64,000 bases of DNA from Epiperipatus broadwayi (taxonomy: Eukaryota > Onychophora > Udeonychophora > Euonychophora > Peripatidae), in contig JAQFVV010012423.1 in assembly GCA_028023455.1 (NCBI GenBank), positions 10,455,158 to 10,519,157 of the forward strand, written 5' to 3'. This document shows, piece after piece, positions 13,046 through 27,600 of the stretch. Position numbers and translations under genes: made by a program. Under the pieces are notes generated by a model that was not told the DNA's origin, searched no databases, and saw only the letters and a program-made list of their open reading frames with translations. Every line of letters starts with the position of its first letter. The first letter of the stretch is position 1.

Positions 13046-15080
13046 GATATATATATATATATATTGTGATGATGCTATTTGCCACAGTTCATTAAAAACA
13101 TGTAATATAGTCAGTTTTGTAAAAACAAATTAAATTTTTATCTAATAGTTAGTATATTATATTAATTTTGTGCTTAAAGTAAGGTTTAATGGACTGAAAA
13201 ACTTATTTAAATTATTTTAAAGCTATATTAGTTTAACATATTAGTAAAGTTAATTTATATTATTTATAATTTAATAGTAGTTAGTAATTATACTCAGTAA
13301 CCTAATGTTAAATAATAATTTTAGTTATAAAATGTAATATTGTGTAAGTTTTCAAAGTTTATTTTAAATAATTTTTATTTAATTATTTTAAAATATTAAA
13401 TAGCAATGTCTTAAAGTTTGCAATATATGCGTGTGATTTTAGGTGCACACATGTTCTAGATAAATTAATTGATTCTAGATTCTTGTTGTTAAAGTTAATT
13501 TATTATTTGTAGTAAAATTATATTGCTAAAATTGATGTATCAATTTTGTATTGCAAATTATTTTATATTTTCTTAAAAAATGTATCAAAATTAGTATTAA
13601 AATAGTTTAAATAATATTTTATACTTCAAACTTAGGCTAATAAAAATGTTTTAGAGTTTAAAATGTATTTTAATATTATATTTAAGTAAAGAGTTAAATA
13701 AATTGTTTAATATTAAAAAATAATTAAATAAATTATTTAAAAAAAAAAAAACCTGAGAGAAATTTATTTATATGTAAATTTTTCTTGTCTAAAATGAAAA
13801 GTAGCCAATCAAATTATGATTGATTAAAACTCTAAATAAAGGTGGCCAATAGGCAGTATTCAGTGTGTGCTGAGGTAATTAATCTTTAATCAGTAATTAT
13901 TTATAAAACATTTCTTTCCAATCAAATAAAAAGTTAAAGTTATAATTTTTTTTAAATATTTTTTTCTGGTCAGTAAAGTGTTAAAAGTATATTCTAAAAT
14001 TATGACTAATATTTAAGAAGTTATTTTAATTCATTTTATAATGGAGTGAATCCTGCAAAATATCCCCTATTAGTGCACCATGTGAAACTGACTGAAACTA
14101 TGATAATTAATGTAGACAATATGAGTTATCCATAGTCAGAAGACTGTGCTGGAGATGGTGTCATACAGACTGAAGAATCACATTTAGGAGTCGTAAGAAA
14201 TTTATTTTTAATAATATTTGTATATCTGTGATGAAAGGACAATCTTCTTTTATTTTAATGACTAATCCTGAAAAGCATAGATTGTTAAGTGATATTTATA
14301 TTCATGTTTGCTAGAAGAAAGTCATTAAACACTGTTTTAAAATTTACCTCCAATTTTAAAAAAAAGATGAATTCAAGCTAACAAATGTGAAAAAATGAAA
14401 TTTATATTCACTAGTCTGCTATGGTTATTTGCAAATGTGTGTATATATATATACTAAAACTTTAATAAGACCTGAATGGTTATAAAATATTTTTCAAGTT
14501 CTATGCAAATTTGGTATGAAATAAATATGAATTAATGTAAGAAGAGCTCTATAAAGTTTAAATTCTAAAGTATAAGTTATAAATTAGCAGTCAACTAGAA
14601 ATATTGTTTTAAACATTTATTAATGCTGAATATTGTTTAAATGCTTAAAATAGTGAAACTCTTGAAAGTTATTATAAATTGGATGTGTATATGTGGAACA
14701 AAAAATTTAAATTAAAAGAACTGTTTATTAAAAAATTAAAGTGATACATAATATTTTTACATATAAAAAATGACCAATGGTTTTTAAAATGAAAGAATTC
14801 TGCAATGCTTTATTAAATCTGGATAAACAAGGAAAATATTAAAATCTGAAAAATTATTTTATTAAAGAATTAATTTTTATTAATCTTCATGAAATTTGTA
14901 TCATCTTTGATAATCAGAACAAACTTTATTTCAAAAGTACTGTTATCATGCAGAGATGGACACAATTTCAATTAAATTTTGTTTGCTGTAATATTTTGCC
15001 TTTTTGCTAAACAGAGTTAAGAGAAGTAAGGGTAAGGAAAATAATCTCTGCTAATGAACTCCAGGTATGCATAGCAACTG
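13046..15080. other. AT-rich intergenic DNA, no gene seen
   Basis: The LINE ends in a short TA run at 13046-13063. After it come only short frames, poly-A/T stretches (for example an A-run at 13739-13751) and no recognisable protein motif. Confidence 0.5.
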
Positions 15081-15082
15081 TG

Positions 15083-15103
15083 TTCTCTCTCTCTCTCTCT
15101 CTC
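15083..15103. repeat. (CT)n microsatellite
   Basis: A pure CT run of about 21 bp, flanked by AT-rich DNA. Confidence 0.9.
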
Positions 15104-18100
15104 AAGCTTAACTGCCAGCAAAAAATCAAGAACATTTTTAGTAATTGATTTTTTTGTATTAGTTAAGAAATAGTTACATAAGTTAATATTTATTATAGTT
15201 ATAAGATATAATTTAATATTTGCATGATATATAAAGTTTATTTAAATATCTAATATTCTGAAATATAAAAAAATAAAAAGATTACAGAAAATGTAATATT
15301 TTCTGCAGAGGTAATAGATTTATAACTTTCAAATGCATCAACCAGAGAGGATGGATTCACATTATTAATCCTAAAGATAGGATTAATGTCAATTGTTATT
15401 GATACATATTAAAAATTTATATGTGTATTTATTTATTATGAAAGTGCTAAGTTAGACAAACCAAATGGTATGTTTATTTTATTATTTATGATATACTAAT
15501 TGATTTTTGAAAACCATATGAAGGTATAAATATATCTGTTAAATATCTAAATTTATTTAGATATGTAAACATAAGAGTATGCATATTGTATATTGTGTTT
15601 TTAAATACCATGTATAAATACTAATAAAATATTATAAATAGTATCTGTTTAGAAACAACTTTCCATGTTTGATCTCTGAATTATTTTCTAAAGAAAGAAT
15701 TTGAATGAAAGTTAATATTATTGTAAAATATTTAAAATCATTTATTAATACAATATTGGATCTTCTTGATATTATACAGAGTGGTTTTTTAAAACTATGT
15801 TTAGAAATTACTTTATGTTTAGATGATAGAATTTATTCACGATGTTGAAAGAAGTATTCCAAATGTTTATGAAAAATAGTAGTGGTTTAGGATAGTAGAG
15901 GGAATGAAATCTTGAGTGATAGGGATATTTGAATATGAAATATTATCTATTGAATATAGATTTGTGAATTGCTAAGTTAAATACAGTTAGCAAAGTCCTG
16001 TATATTTTATGATTCATGGTCAGTAGCATTTCTTTTCACAAATCAGTAAGTGCTCATGTAGAAGCCATGATAAAAAGTTATGATAGTCATAAGAATATAT
16101 ATCCTTAAGCTCTGCACCCATATCTCTATTGTTTGGTTTGATTTGTAGTGTTGTGTCCCTCACCTTAATCACTTTTTATCATTATTGGTTTCTACATCAT
16201 AATTGTTATAGTTTATAAAATGTTTATAGAATAATGGCTAGACTATAAAGTTTTGTTTAGAATTTTTTGGAAAGCAAGAAGAGTAAAATTTATCACATAT
16301 GATGTTTATTTAATGAGAAGTAAAGTTAAAGGAATGATTTGATATTCTTAATATTATAAGAGATCAAGAGAGTACTAAATGCATATTCTGATTATAAAAG
16401 GATGAATGACAGTAAAATCTAAATGATATGAAGATCAAGCAAGCTGATATAAATAAATACCATATATTTAATTGATTTTCAGATTATTAAAAATAATACA
16501 CTTATTCTAATGAATAAAGTAAGCATACATCTAGAAAAGTTATAGAGTCATTATAAAATGATAGTATTATAAATTACAGAGTAGAGAACTTATTCTTATT
16601 AAAGAATATATTTTTCTTTGTTAATTGTATAGTTATATTAATAAACTATCTTTATAGTGAAGGTGAATATTTTATGGAAATGTTTATAAAAATGTATCAT
16701 TATCTATGAATAGTTTTATTTAATGAACCTACAATTATTTATAAATATATTTTGGCATAATAATACTGATAATTCATATTAATAGTATAGTTTTAAAAAA
16801 GATAACATGATTACCATTGAATTGTATTATGTTTTCTTTATATTATTACTTTATGATAAATAGTTGAATTGGAAACAATTTATGATGATGATTATTATTT
16901 TTTGTTGCGTAAATATTTTTCTTTGAATATAATTTTTTTTTTAATTTTTGGACCAAGTAAAGTTATATAAAATATAAATTATGTAAATATTATATTTTGT
17001 AAATTTTAAATAATATTTGTCAAACTAAATTGTTAATGTTTGTTTTAAATTATCTTTCCTTGTTCTGCTTTCCTTGTTCTGCTCAACCACACATGTGTAT
17101 TATAAACAGTAATTATATATTCATGTTATAGCATATAATTTATAAAAGATACAATATGATGATGAGATTATAATTGTTGAAGATATTATTAAGCATGAAA
17201 AGTGTATAATGCAAATTTATCAATAATCTGATATGATAATTATATCAAAACTTTGTACTTCTTAAGATGCCACATAAAGAGTAATAAGAACTTTAATACA
17301 TAATAAAACTAAATATTTTTGAATTTCTTGAATACGAACAATATTGTTTTTGCAATATTCTATTATTTTAAGTTGCTTTTATTGATGGGAAAATGGAGTA
17401 GATGTATTTTATAATAAAAGTCCTGGAGTATTTTATGATTACTATTGTTATGGTATAGATAGGAAGATGTAAAATCCCTCACTATATGTAGTTATATTAT
17501 TTAATGTTTAATTATTAAAATAATAACATGAACCTGAGATGATAATTAAGCTTAAGGTTTAAATTCCTATGAGAATATGTTGGGAAATTTATTAATTGAT
17601 TTATTATTGTATTGCATAGAAGAGTGTTAAATATTTTATGATTTAATACAATTTTGTAATGATTAATTAGAAGTTATTTTATGTTACGGTTGAGTCATGG
17701 GAATATTACTGATAATTTATGAAAATATAAGTAGGGGTGATATTCCTATGCCATTGGGGATATATATTTTGGGGTGTGTTCTTAATGTTAAACTAACTGT
17801 GTATCTTACTAAATTCTTTATGATGAGTCTCATGATTTTTAATAATTAATCGAATCATTATTGATATTAGATTGAGCTAGTATTAAATTAATGTAATAAT
17901 AAATGAGCTAAGTATTTAATTTTAAATGATGTCTTTATTTTATTAATGATTAAATTAATTATTTAAGTGATAAATAATAATTTTCTAGATGCAATATTTA
18001 TATGTGAATGAGCTAGTTACACATTAAAGTTTGAAATAGCGAATTAGTGTTTAAGTATCTTGATTAATTGATGAAATATGACATATTCACAGAAAGTTTT

Positions 18101-20306
18101 TATTAAATTATTATTATTTATATCTAAAGTCTATAAAAATGCTTTAATTATTATACAGAACTTTTTATGAGAGGCCTATTTACTTCTGAAAATATTTTTG
18201 GAAGTTGTGATATTTCCAGTATTCACACACATAAAGTATTGATATCACATCTACAATTTTTATAAAGACTAGCTTTTGCTTGCCATCATAGCTGAAATTT
18301 ATTTAAAAAATAGTAAAAAAAAATCCCACTAATTTATGAATACTTATATCTTAAATTCCATTAAAAAATTTTATTGATAATTTTAGTGCATCATGAATTA
18401 TAATTTGTGTGAATTAATTATAATTTTTTTTAATTTGTACCAAAATATGCTGGCAGTTATGAAATATGCTATCAATTATTTTAAATTTAAGTAATATCTT
18501 ATTCAATTTAATATTACTTTGATGATATAATGCATATAAATCTCAGAAATAAAGAATATACAAATAGTTATTGTTGAGGTGTTGATATGATGACCAAGTC
18601 ATAATGAAATCAAGAGTACTTCAATCAAGAAACAATTCTCAAAGACATTATGTTCCAAACTGTTCTATATTGAAAAACTACTTAATCTGTAGCTTATAAT
18701 CCATTCAGATTAATTAAATAATCACCCTAATATCATACAAATTTTATAATATTTCTTAAATATAGTGTATTGATATTATAGCAGAAGGTCTATGAAATAA
18801 GTACCTTGTTGGGGTAATTAAACCATCTAATATATGATGGATAGTTTTTATCATTAATAAGAGGTTTGTCTATAGTATATTAAAGAGTTGAAGACTGTCC
18901 AGTGAAGTGAGTTTTCATTGAAAATCAATTATTATTATAAGTTTATTATAGCATAATTTAATATTGTGTTTGTAGAGAATTTACATCAAGTAATTCAGAA
19001 TTCATAATATTACATTTCTTTTCTTAATAATTACACTAGAATTAAACCAAGATAATTTTTTTATTATTTAGTGAATTTATCTCAAGTAATTTAGAACCCA
19101 AATATCATTTTGTTACTCTACATGCTAGAACTAAACCAGGATAGAAATACAAAATAATTGTTCATTAAATTTCTTATTAACAATTTTAAATATTAATACT
19201 TTAATAAATATTAACTTTATGATTCTTGGAGCTGCAATAGTATCATTTAATTTTTTTATATAATTTTTTTTTTCAAATAATCTTTATTTGCACAAAAAGT
19301 TAAATATACATTGTAATATAGAGTTCATATTTACAATCATGTCTGACACATTAAAGACTAAGTAGTTATTAAATTAGATGATGAGTACAGGATTAAAAGT
19401 AAAATTTTATGTTATGTTACTTATCAGGGGTGATCTAATTTGGCATATAAATCCCATGGCTTGTAAAGTTTGAGTGTCTTGAATTCTTTATAGTTGAGAT
19501 TAAATAATATTTTAAGTGATTGATTATCCATTATAATTTGCTTTGTCACACTATTCATGAATGATCAGTGTAAACATGAATTAACAAATAGAGACCAGAT
19601 ATAGTGCCAACCAAATCCCTAGACTATTTTTTTACTTATTGGCCTTAATCATTGCTGATATGTATATGGGAAACATGTTTTAATGTCTTAAAAGTTTTAA
19701 CATTTAAGAGTTTTAAACCGATGCTAACTTATTTATATAATCTTTTTTTAAAAGATCTATCTAGAATTAACATATAATTGAGATCACTAATATAAAAAGT
19801 TATTTAACTAGTATCAGATCCAAATAGCTATACTAAAAATTTGGGTTGAATTTAAGACTTTATGATGTTGAAACTTCCAATTCTTTTCAACTGTATGAAT
19901 GTAAGAGTAGTTCCTGGAATAAAAGTTTTTAATCCAATACTTTTTATTGATAAAAATAAATAGAAACTGTTTTGAGGAATTGGTTAGCATTGATACATGT
20001 AGATCAGTGCATGGACATAACCAGTACCACATGCATTAATGTAAATATTGCACGTAAAGTAGGAGAGTTATCTTTGATTAGTATTTAATATTAGTACTAT
20101 TCTTTTTTTTTGTAAAGATTTTTATTAGATTAATTATTTTTCTTTTTTTTTCTTATTATTATTACTATTGATGTGGTAAATGTATAAAATGCTAGTAAAC
20201 AAATAAAATATTTATGATTTTTGAAATAATTCAAGGTGTATTTAATTTTTTTTCAACTAAATGAGTTTGTTTCTATATATAATATTATATTTATTCTACT
20301 TAAAAC
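15104..20306. other. Long AT-rich stretch without recognisable genes
   Basis: This is about 5.2 kb of very AT-rich sequence. All reading frames are short and have the composition expected of random AT-rich DNA. I saw no RT, nuclease or host-protein motif, no long inverted repeat and no tRNA boxes. Old, unrecognisable repeats are likely. Confidence 0.5.
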
Positions 20307-20427
20307 AACTGAATAGTGTCAAGCGTTGATGGCCTAGCGGTTAGCATAGCGTCTTTCCAACCAGCTGGCCTGGGTTCGCTTCCTGGCCAACGCTTTGACA
20401 TATAAAAAAAAAAAAACTGAATAATGT
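20307..20427 (+). mobile_element. tRNA-derived SINE with target-site duplication
   Basis: The head has an RNA polymerase III box A (TGGCCTAGCGG, 20329-20339) and a box B (GGTTCGCTTCC, 20373-20383), about the spacing of a tRNA. GCGTT and AACGC at the ends of the tRNA-like region can pair like an acceptor stem. A TTTGACATAT segment and an A-tail (20404-20414) follow. The direct repeat AACTGAATAGTG (20307-20318) and AACTGAATAATG (about 20414-20427) flank it with one mismatch. This is the best-preserved copy of the family here. The A-tail, flanking duplication and several other copies argue against a functional tRNA gene. Confidence 0.88.
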
Positions 20428-20492
20428 ACTTAAACAATTATCCAACTTTTTTAATAATATTTTTACTTCACATAAAAGCTATGCGTTAGATA

Positions 20493-20519
20493 TATATATA
20501 TGTGTGTGTGTGTGTGTGT
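20493..20519. repeat. (TA)n(TG)n microsatellite
   Basis: A short compound TA then TG dinucleotide run. Confidence 0.8.
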
Positions 20520-21522
20520 AAATTATAAGATAATGTTTTCCGATTTTTTCCTCTTAAGTATATGGTTATTTATTATTATTACATCATTGATATTTTTGGA
20601 TACATTTTACCAATTATTATTTGAGTAATATAACTATCCCCTGTAATAGCTGAAGACATTCAATGTTAATAAAAACAATATTACAGGACACTTATGCAAG
20701 ATTTTATCAAATATAAAATTTTAGAAAACTTTTTATAGTATGGCCTTAAAAGCAGAGCAAAAAAAAATTATTTTGTTCACTCTATATATTTTAGTCATTA
20801 CAATTCTAATTACGATATAATTTAAACTTGCAAACGTTTGTTCATCTTCATCTGTGAAAGGAAATGGTTACTTTTATACAATTTTATTCTATTAAAGAAA
20901 CCACTTCTTTATGCAGACAAATAAAAAAATCTCATTTACAAATACAAATGAAGGGAAAAATCAATATTAATTACAATATAATTATTATCAGAGTAAAAAA
21001 TCATGGATATTGTTACCAACAACATCAATGGATCAGCAGAATAAGTTTGTTGAATTTTATTTGTAAATTTAAAACAAAAAGCACAGTGTCCTTTTTTTTC
21101 TACAAAAGTTCATATTTCTTGACTCGGGTGACTTTTGAGTTTTATGAAGGAAAATGATGTTAAATTTATATGTATATATGTATGGTTGCTATTAATGTAT
21201 TGTGGTTGCAGTTATATTGTTTAATAAAGCATGTGATCATTAGCAGCTACATAATTAAATATTTTATAAATTTATATTTATGACAGATTAAAAATTATGG
21301 ATTTATTTTCTCAAGATCATATAGTTGACCAGCTAAAGCAATAGATGATGATTGAAAACCAAAAGATATAATATTTTTGTTTTATCTAGAATAAGACTAG
21401 TAAATTATTATATTTGGAACGCTACAATCGGCAAAACATATCGAAATAAAACAAATTACATTACTTGATATGAATTATCACATATAACATAATCCTCTTA
21501 TCAGATTTGGTGAACTTTAACA
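20520..21522. other. AT-rich DNA, no gene seen
   Basis: A 97-residue frame lies at 20864-21157. It is rich in Ile, Lys and Asn and shows no family motif. I consider it chance coding in AT-rich DNA. Confidence 0.4.
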
Positions 21523-21676
21523 TAGTATTTATAAAAGAATATTATTTTTTGGCAAGCGTTGGTGGCCGAGTGGTTAGCACAGCTGCCTTACCAGCAGTTG
21601 TTCCAGGTTCACTTCCCAGCCGATGATGATGCTTTGACATATTAGTAAAAAAAAAGAGTAGTATTTTATAAAAGAA
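21523..21676 (+). mobile_element. tRNA-derived SINE with target-site duplication
   Basis: This is the same family as the copy at 20.3 kb. It has box A (TGGCCGAGTGG, 21562-21572), box B-like AGGTTCACTTCCC (21605-21617), GCTTTGACATATTAG and an A-run. The direct repeat TAGTATTTATAAAAGAAT (about 21523-21540) recurs at about 21658-21676 with a one-base length difference, giving a clear target-site duplication. The extra AT-rich bases between the left duplication and the tRNA-like head are unexplained. Confidence 0.85.
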
Positions 21677-24600
21677 TTGAAAATTTTCAAAAATATGCTG
21701 AGAAAGTAATATCCATTGTTTTTATTGGCAATGACTGGTCAAAGCTAGAATTTAATAAAAAGCTTAAAGAGCTACTACAGAATTTAAAAGACAGAAATTT
21801 AAGATGTCAAACAATCAGACAAAAGACTAATAAGAGATACATCTGAGTGTATCTATCACTAATGAATTATTTTTATAGTAATTATAAATCTTCTAATTTT
21901 TTTGTTTGGTTTATATTGGGTTTTTTTAATTTGACTTCTATCCCTTTCTTTTTCTTTCTCTTTTTCTCTCCTCTCTCTCTCTCTCATCTCTATCTCTCTC
22001 TTTATTTCCGGAATGAAAATATTCATTCTTACCTATTTAATAGCTGATAATAATAAAATTAATGTTGATGATGTTAAGAGTCTTAAAAATTGCTATAGAA
22101 AGCTTTAGATCCATGCTAACAAAAAAAATAATGTGAATTTATCATTTTTATATGCTAATATATCATATTAATGTATTGAGAAAAAAATTTTAAATGTCCA
22201 ATGAATTATTATTTTACATTGGATTTATACATTGAAAAAAAAATTATTTGTCTTATATGCATTCTGTTATGGTTAAAATTTTAAAAACATATCGATAAAG
22301 TGAACTCTTAAATTCTGAATGATATTTAACAAAATGTAGTATAAACAATTAGAAGATAATTAGTTTTTGTGGCAGGAAGATTCCAATTTTTCAAAATATT
22401 TTGCGACAGTTTTATAGAACGTATTTAGTAAAATGGGATGCAAGCACAACGTCTTTTAAGTCATTTGGATTCTGCAAATAATACTTCAGAACTCAGGATG
22501 AAAGCTGCTCTGGAGATATCAGGTGAAAGCAATTCTATAAACAAATACAAAAAAGATGAATGTAATTTTTGAAGTTTGCTTGTAATGTATTGCATAAATG
22601 TTTTGGAAAATTGTATATAGAAACATAATTGATAAAATTAATAAATAGGCAAAAATTAACCATTCTTAAAAGGAAACACGATGTGTATATGGAAAAAAAT
22701 ATATCGCTAATAATATGTTCTTCCAATTTTTATGTTTAATCTGATACTTTGCCATTTAACAATTCAATATAGAGATTACAAATTATACAGTGAAATATTG
22801 AGAGAGATACGATACAATCAGTAAGAAGAATCAAAAATAGAATCATAAAAAAACAGGCATGAATGACTTTACTGGAAAAAATGAAAGAATAAACTACAAT
22901 TGTATTAGATATATTGATAGAAAATATGACAGTAGCTTAGCAATTAAAGATATAAACTTTGAACTAAAACAATGCATTAAAAAAGTATAAATAGACACAT
23001 TTAAAAGAGGTCAAAATATATAAAAAAAATCTGATATATTGTAGAAAAAAACTAACATTATAAATTCTAGAATAATCTTGAAAGACCCTCATCAAGAAAT
23101 GGATTAAGGATTTAAAACGATGATTACCATTAATCTGCCAGAAAATAAATATAAGAGTCAAAAAAATGAATTTAAATTTTAAGATGATAGCTGATTCTAT
23201 TTTCTGTCAAGTGATAAATAAATTAAAAATTAATATGATTATATAACAGTCTTATTTTTTTTAAAAAAAATATCGTATTCCAAATTTTAAAAAAATGGAA
23301 AATTTTTATGAATTTCAATATTAATATTTATTATATCAAAAATTCTGAATATATATATATGATATACAAGGTCTCCAAGTTAAAGGGTATTATATTTTAC
23401 ACTAGGTATGCCAGTAACTTTCAGAAGAAGTATTTTTAAAATGTTGAATTAAGAATGAATAATAGAATACCTAAGTCTTTATATATTATTACTTGCACAT
23501 AATCTGGTACTTAGAACATGTAACAAAAATGATATAAATGATATGACAATTGATAGAAAAGTAAAAGAATAAGAATTTAACAGTAAGTATAATGTGTTAA
23601 AACAAAATAAAAATTAAAAAATAATTATTTTTTAAAAAAAACTATAATTATATTAAGAAATTACATTTAATAAAAAAATGCGTTAATGGGGAAAAAATAA
23701 ACACAAAATTAATATAAAAAACAAGTTGTTATAAATAGAAACATAACAAAAAGTAAAATATAACATATATAAATTATAATCAAAAGCATTTTATTCTATA
23801 TGTCTATAAACTGGAAATTAACTTAATGTATATAAAAAGAAAGCTATGATGTATATGATTATAATTGTTTATTGATTTAGCATATGAATTTTTTAGATAA
23901 TGTAACTATTAACAAAATGTCATAAAGGAGAATGGATAGATTCCAATCAAAGACTAGATTTGAGTGGTTTTATTAAATCCTTCAATTCTTTCAATATAGT
24001 AATAGATTTGGCATTCTTAACAATGTCTTCCATATTTGTAGATTTGTATTTATATATTGGACTATTTTCATCATCTAATATAAGTATTGAATGTCTTTAG
24101 AAAAATTTAACTTTATTTAAATATTCCAAATACATTCAACTGTTAGTAATAGCACATCAAACACTCAATACTCATGTTAGATTATGGAAATAGTCCAATA
24201 TATAATTACAGCTAAAACACCATCATCACAAATATTCAGGAAAACAATAAATGTACAAGGATTATAAATTGTCTTAAGTGTACTGATGAGATTTCAGTAC
24301 AATCTAGAAAGATACCAGCTGGCTTTATTGCTGGAACTGGAAAAAGAAATTTTTTGGAATCTCATAATAAATTTATTTTATGCCATAATTTTTTGACTGT
24401 AGATTCTTGGTTGACTATCAAAAAAGAGAATTTTGATTTGAGATAAGTCACAGATGATGAAACTACATCTTGAGTTAGTGGCAAATTAGATCTACTTAAT
24501 AGTTTTTATTTTTTTCTTTGAAGTAACTTCTGTTCTGATAAAGGAATATGTAAAAATGCAGAAAGTCATTTCAAAAGACTAGATTTGAATATACCTACTG

Positions 24601-27600
24601 GTATTTCTCATTATAATATTTCATCAAATATCCATTAATTTAGTGTGGGTACATATTCTCCAAACAGCCATGCAATATTTATCAGAAAAATATGCTAATA
24701 ATAAAAAAAACCTATGTCTAAAATGCTTGTATAACAAATGCATATAGTTCTGGTCAGTTTCAAAAATAATTATTCCTAAAAATTAATTTATGTCTAGCCT
24801 CAGGTAAATAAAGAAAATATATTAGCTTATGATTAAAAATTACTTTTAAATAACATGAAATAGGATTGTGTTTTAATTCATTGTTACAAGATTACATTCA
24901 AATTATGAGATATTTCCCTGGTGTTTAAATTAAAACTTGAGATCTCTTTGTTAGATTAGCAATAAGACTACAGTTTTTCAAAAAGATTTTCAAACTTTTC
25001 TAATGTTTGAAAGACTTTTCTATTTCTGTATTACATTTATTTTATGAGTTCAAAGCAATGACACCAGAATAGATGAATCTGTTATCTCATATCTATATGC
25101 AATTACATCTATAAATTTTTTACAAACAATTAAAAACGATATTAAACAGCAAATAAGTAAGAAAGAATAGATAACAGCAAATTTTTAAGAAATGGAATAG
25201 AAGATAAAGGTAAAACAGTATTTCAACAATCCTCAACACGAGACTTACCAAAAGCATAGAGTTGAGTTTTTTAATGTTTTTATTCCGTTTTTATTTTATC
25301 CTCTAAATAAGAATAGATAGATAATTATTTAACTATTAACCAGTTTTCTATATCTAAGTAGATTTATTGTAAACAAGATACATGAAAAAATATTTTAAGT
25401 CTTTTTGAACCCGCTTATATTTTAAATTCATATCATGGGTACGATTATATGAATTCAACATCCTGAAAGAATTTAATGAAATGACTGCAAAGAGAGAGAG
25501 TTAAATATGTGATTTCAAAGATGTAACGTAAAAAAAAATATATAGCTTGTGAGTAATTAGTTTCTATTATGAGTAAATGCTGTAATTAATATTAATGAAT
25601 GATAGTATATAGTATATACAAGCGCTTTAAAATGCTGTTTGAAGAAGCTGTTAATAGCAAACAATCAAAATGAGTTACTCCAGGCTAATGAATAACTAAC
25701 ATCTGATAGTAAAGTATATATATATTATTAAATATATAGATGTTTTAAATGTCCAAAAAATTATTTATTATAACATTTGAATAAAAAACTTTCCTTTAAC
25801 AGTCTCGCTGCAATACTGGCTATAATGTTATTTTTTCTTTTCATTCAACTAAGTATTAATTAATTTCTCCATTTAGAGTCATTATTTTATTAAATCCAGT
25901 GTTGGCTTATAATATTTATCCATTAGTCAATATTTTGTTTATATTTATGTACTGCAGTAATATACATTGCATAAACTATTTAAAATTACTAATTAAAATT
26001 AGACCATTATTCTTGCTTTATCTGACGCTGCCGTGTCTAAACACATTTAAACCATTAACTTGTGACCTTTATCACTTTTTTTAATAGCTTATTCATTGCC
26101 ATTAGTATTTAATTTACTTTCTTCGCCATTTATTTCCAGATACTATTTATTAATCTAAGCTTACGTAGTAAACGCAAAAAACAGTTGCGTATAAATTTCT
26201 AATTGATTTCGGTTGGGTGTTTTTAAGACTAAAAGCAATTTTAAAAAGCTCTCTTAATTATTGCGTTATTTTAATTATTCACTTTTTTATTGTTGATCAT
26301 AATCTTTTAACAATTTTAGAAAACCTGTTTAATAATTATTATATTTTTTTAATTATTTTATAAATAAATTTAAAAATTTCATTGGCATTTCCATTTTAAA
26401 ACTTTTGATCCATTCAATTATAAAATTAAAATGATTAATTTTTATTATAAGTATTGTATAAGGACTTTTATTTTGTATATTATATCCAACCCGTGATAAT
26501 ATTTTAAGACAGTATGTTGTTTTATTAAATAAAAATAAATATATTTTCTCCTTCAAATGGTTCAATAATATATATGGTGTAGTTTTTTATATTTATCCAT
26601 GCGTCCTTTCACCTTATCTTAATTCTATCACAACCATTCATCAACCCAGAAGTCAGATCAACCTCTCTTAGCAAGTAAAACATAGAACATATTATAAAAT
26701 AATTTTGTATACATATTTTTGGATATATTTAAATTTACTTTATGTATATATTTTTAGATATATTTCAAACTTCGATTTCATCACTCATTCTTGAAATATA
26801 ACTATTTTATGTGAAAAAGATGTATACATTGCAAGGGCACAAGTTTTATCATCTATGTTTAGCCAACAGATAAAATAAACTCATATAATCATCTCTCATA
26901 ATCGAAATTTTTTTAAATAAAAATATAAATAATTTAAATAAAATAATATTTAAAAATGAGTAAATATTAGTTCAAATTAAAATTTAAAAACGTATTTTTT
27001 AGTAAATATGCTATTTTTAATAAACTCCAGCAGTATTAATCAAACTTATGGAAATTGGGTGGGCAATATATACTTACTTTAAAAGAATGAATAAAAATAT
27101 AAAATTCAATCGTATTCTTGATTTTGAAGAGGATTATGTATTTATTAGATATGTAAATTGATTAAAAGTAATTAATTTGTTTATAAAAAGAAAACTTGGG
27201 AAAGAAAGACAAAAAAGAATTGAGGTTCGTAATTAAATTATAATCCTTAAAAAACAGGTGCCAAAAAATTATCAGTTTATTAAAAAATAATTGTTTGTTG
27301 TTGGATTTTGATTGCGTCAAGAGTTGAGAAAATATTTAAGATTCAATTTCAAAAAATAATAATAATCAACAAATTGGAAGATCTTAACAACTCTACTCAA
27401 ATTGTTTTAATTGTTTGATTTATGGCAAGTTAAACTGTATTTAGCAGTTGAATTGCTAGACTCGGTGAAATTAAAAAATCTTTATCATAGTTTAAACAGA
27501 ATAAGAAAAAACTTACTATTATGACATTGTGGAAGAACTTTGTATTACCGGAAATTTAAATATGGATTATTAGACTTAGAATGTAGGTTTTCTTTGTAAC

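Noticed and set aside
20319-20400. Possible functional tRNA gene
   Set aside because: The body has box A and box B, but it is followed by an A-tail and flanked by a target-site duplication, and several decayed copies exist. It is a SINE.
22440-22560. Faint LINE RT-like wording (SHLDSANNTSELRMKAALEIS)
   Set aside because: The resemblance to an HLxFADD-type segment is weak and no neighbouring RT motif could be found.
24240-25260. Possible old coding remnant (residues such as IPAGFIAGTGKRNFLES)
   Set aside because: No family could be recognised and stops are frequent; not enough to call an element.
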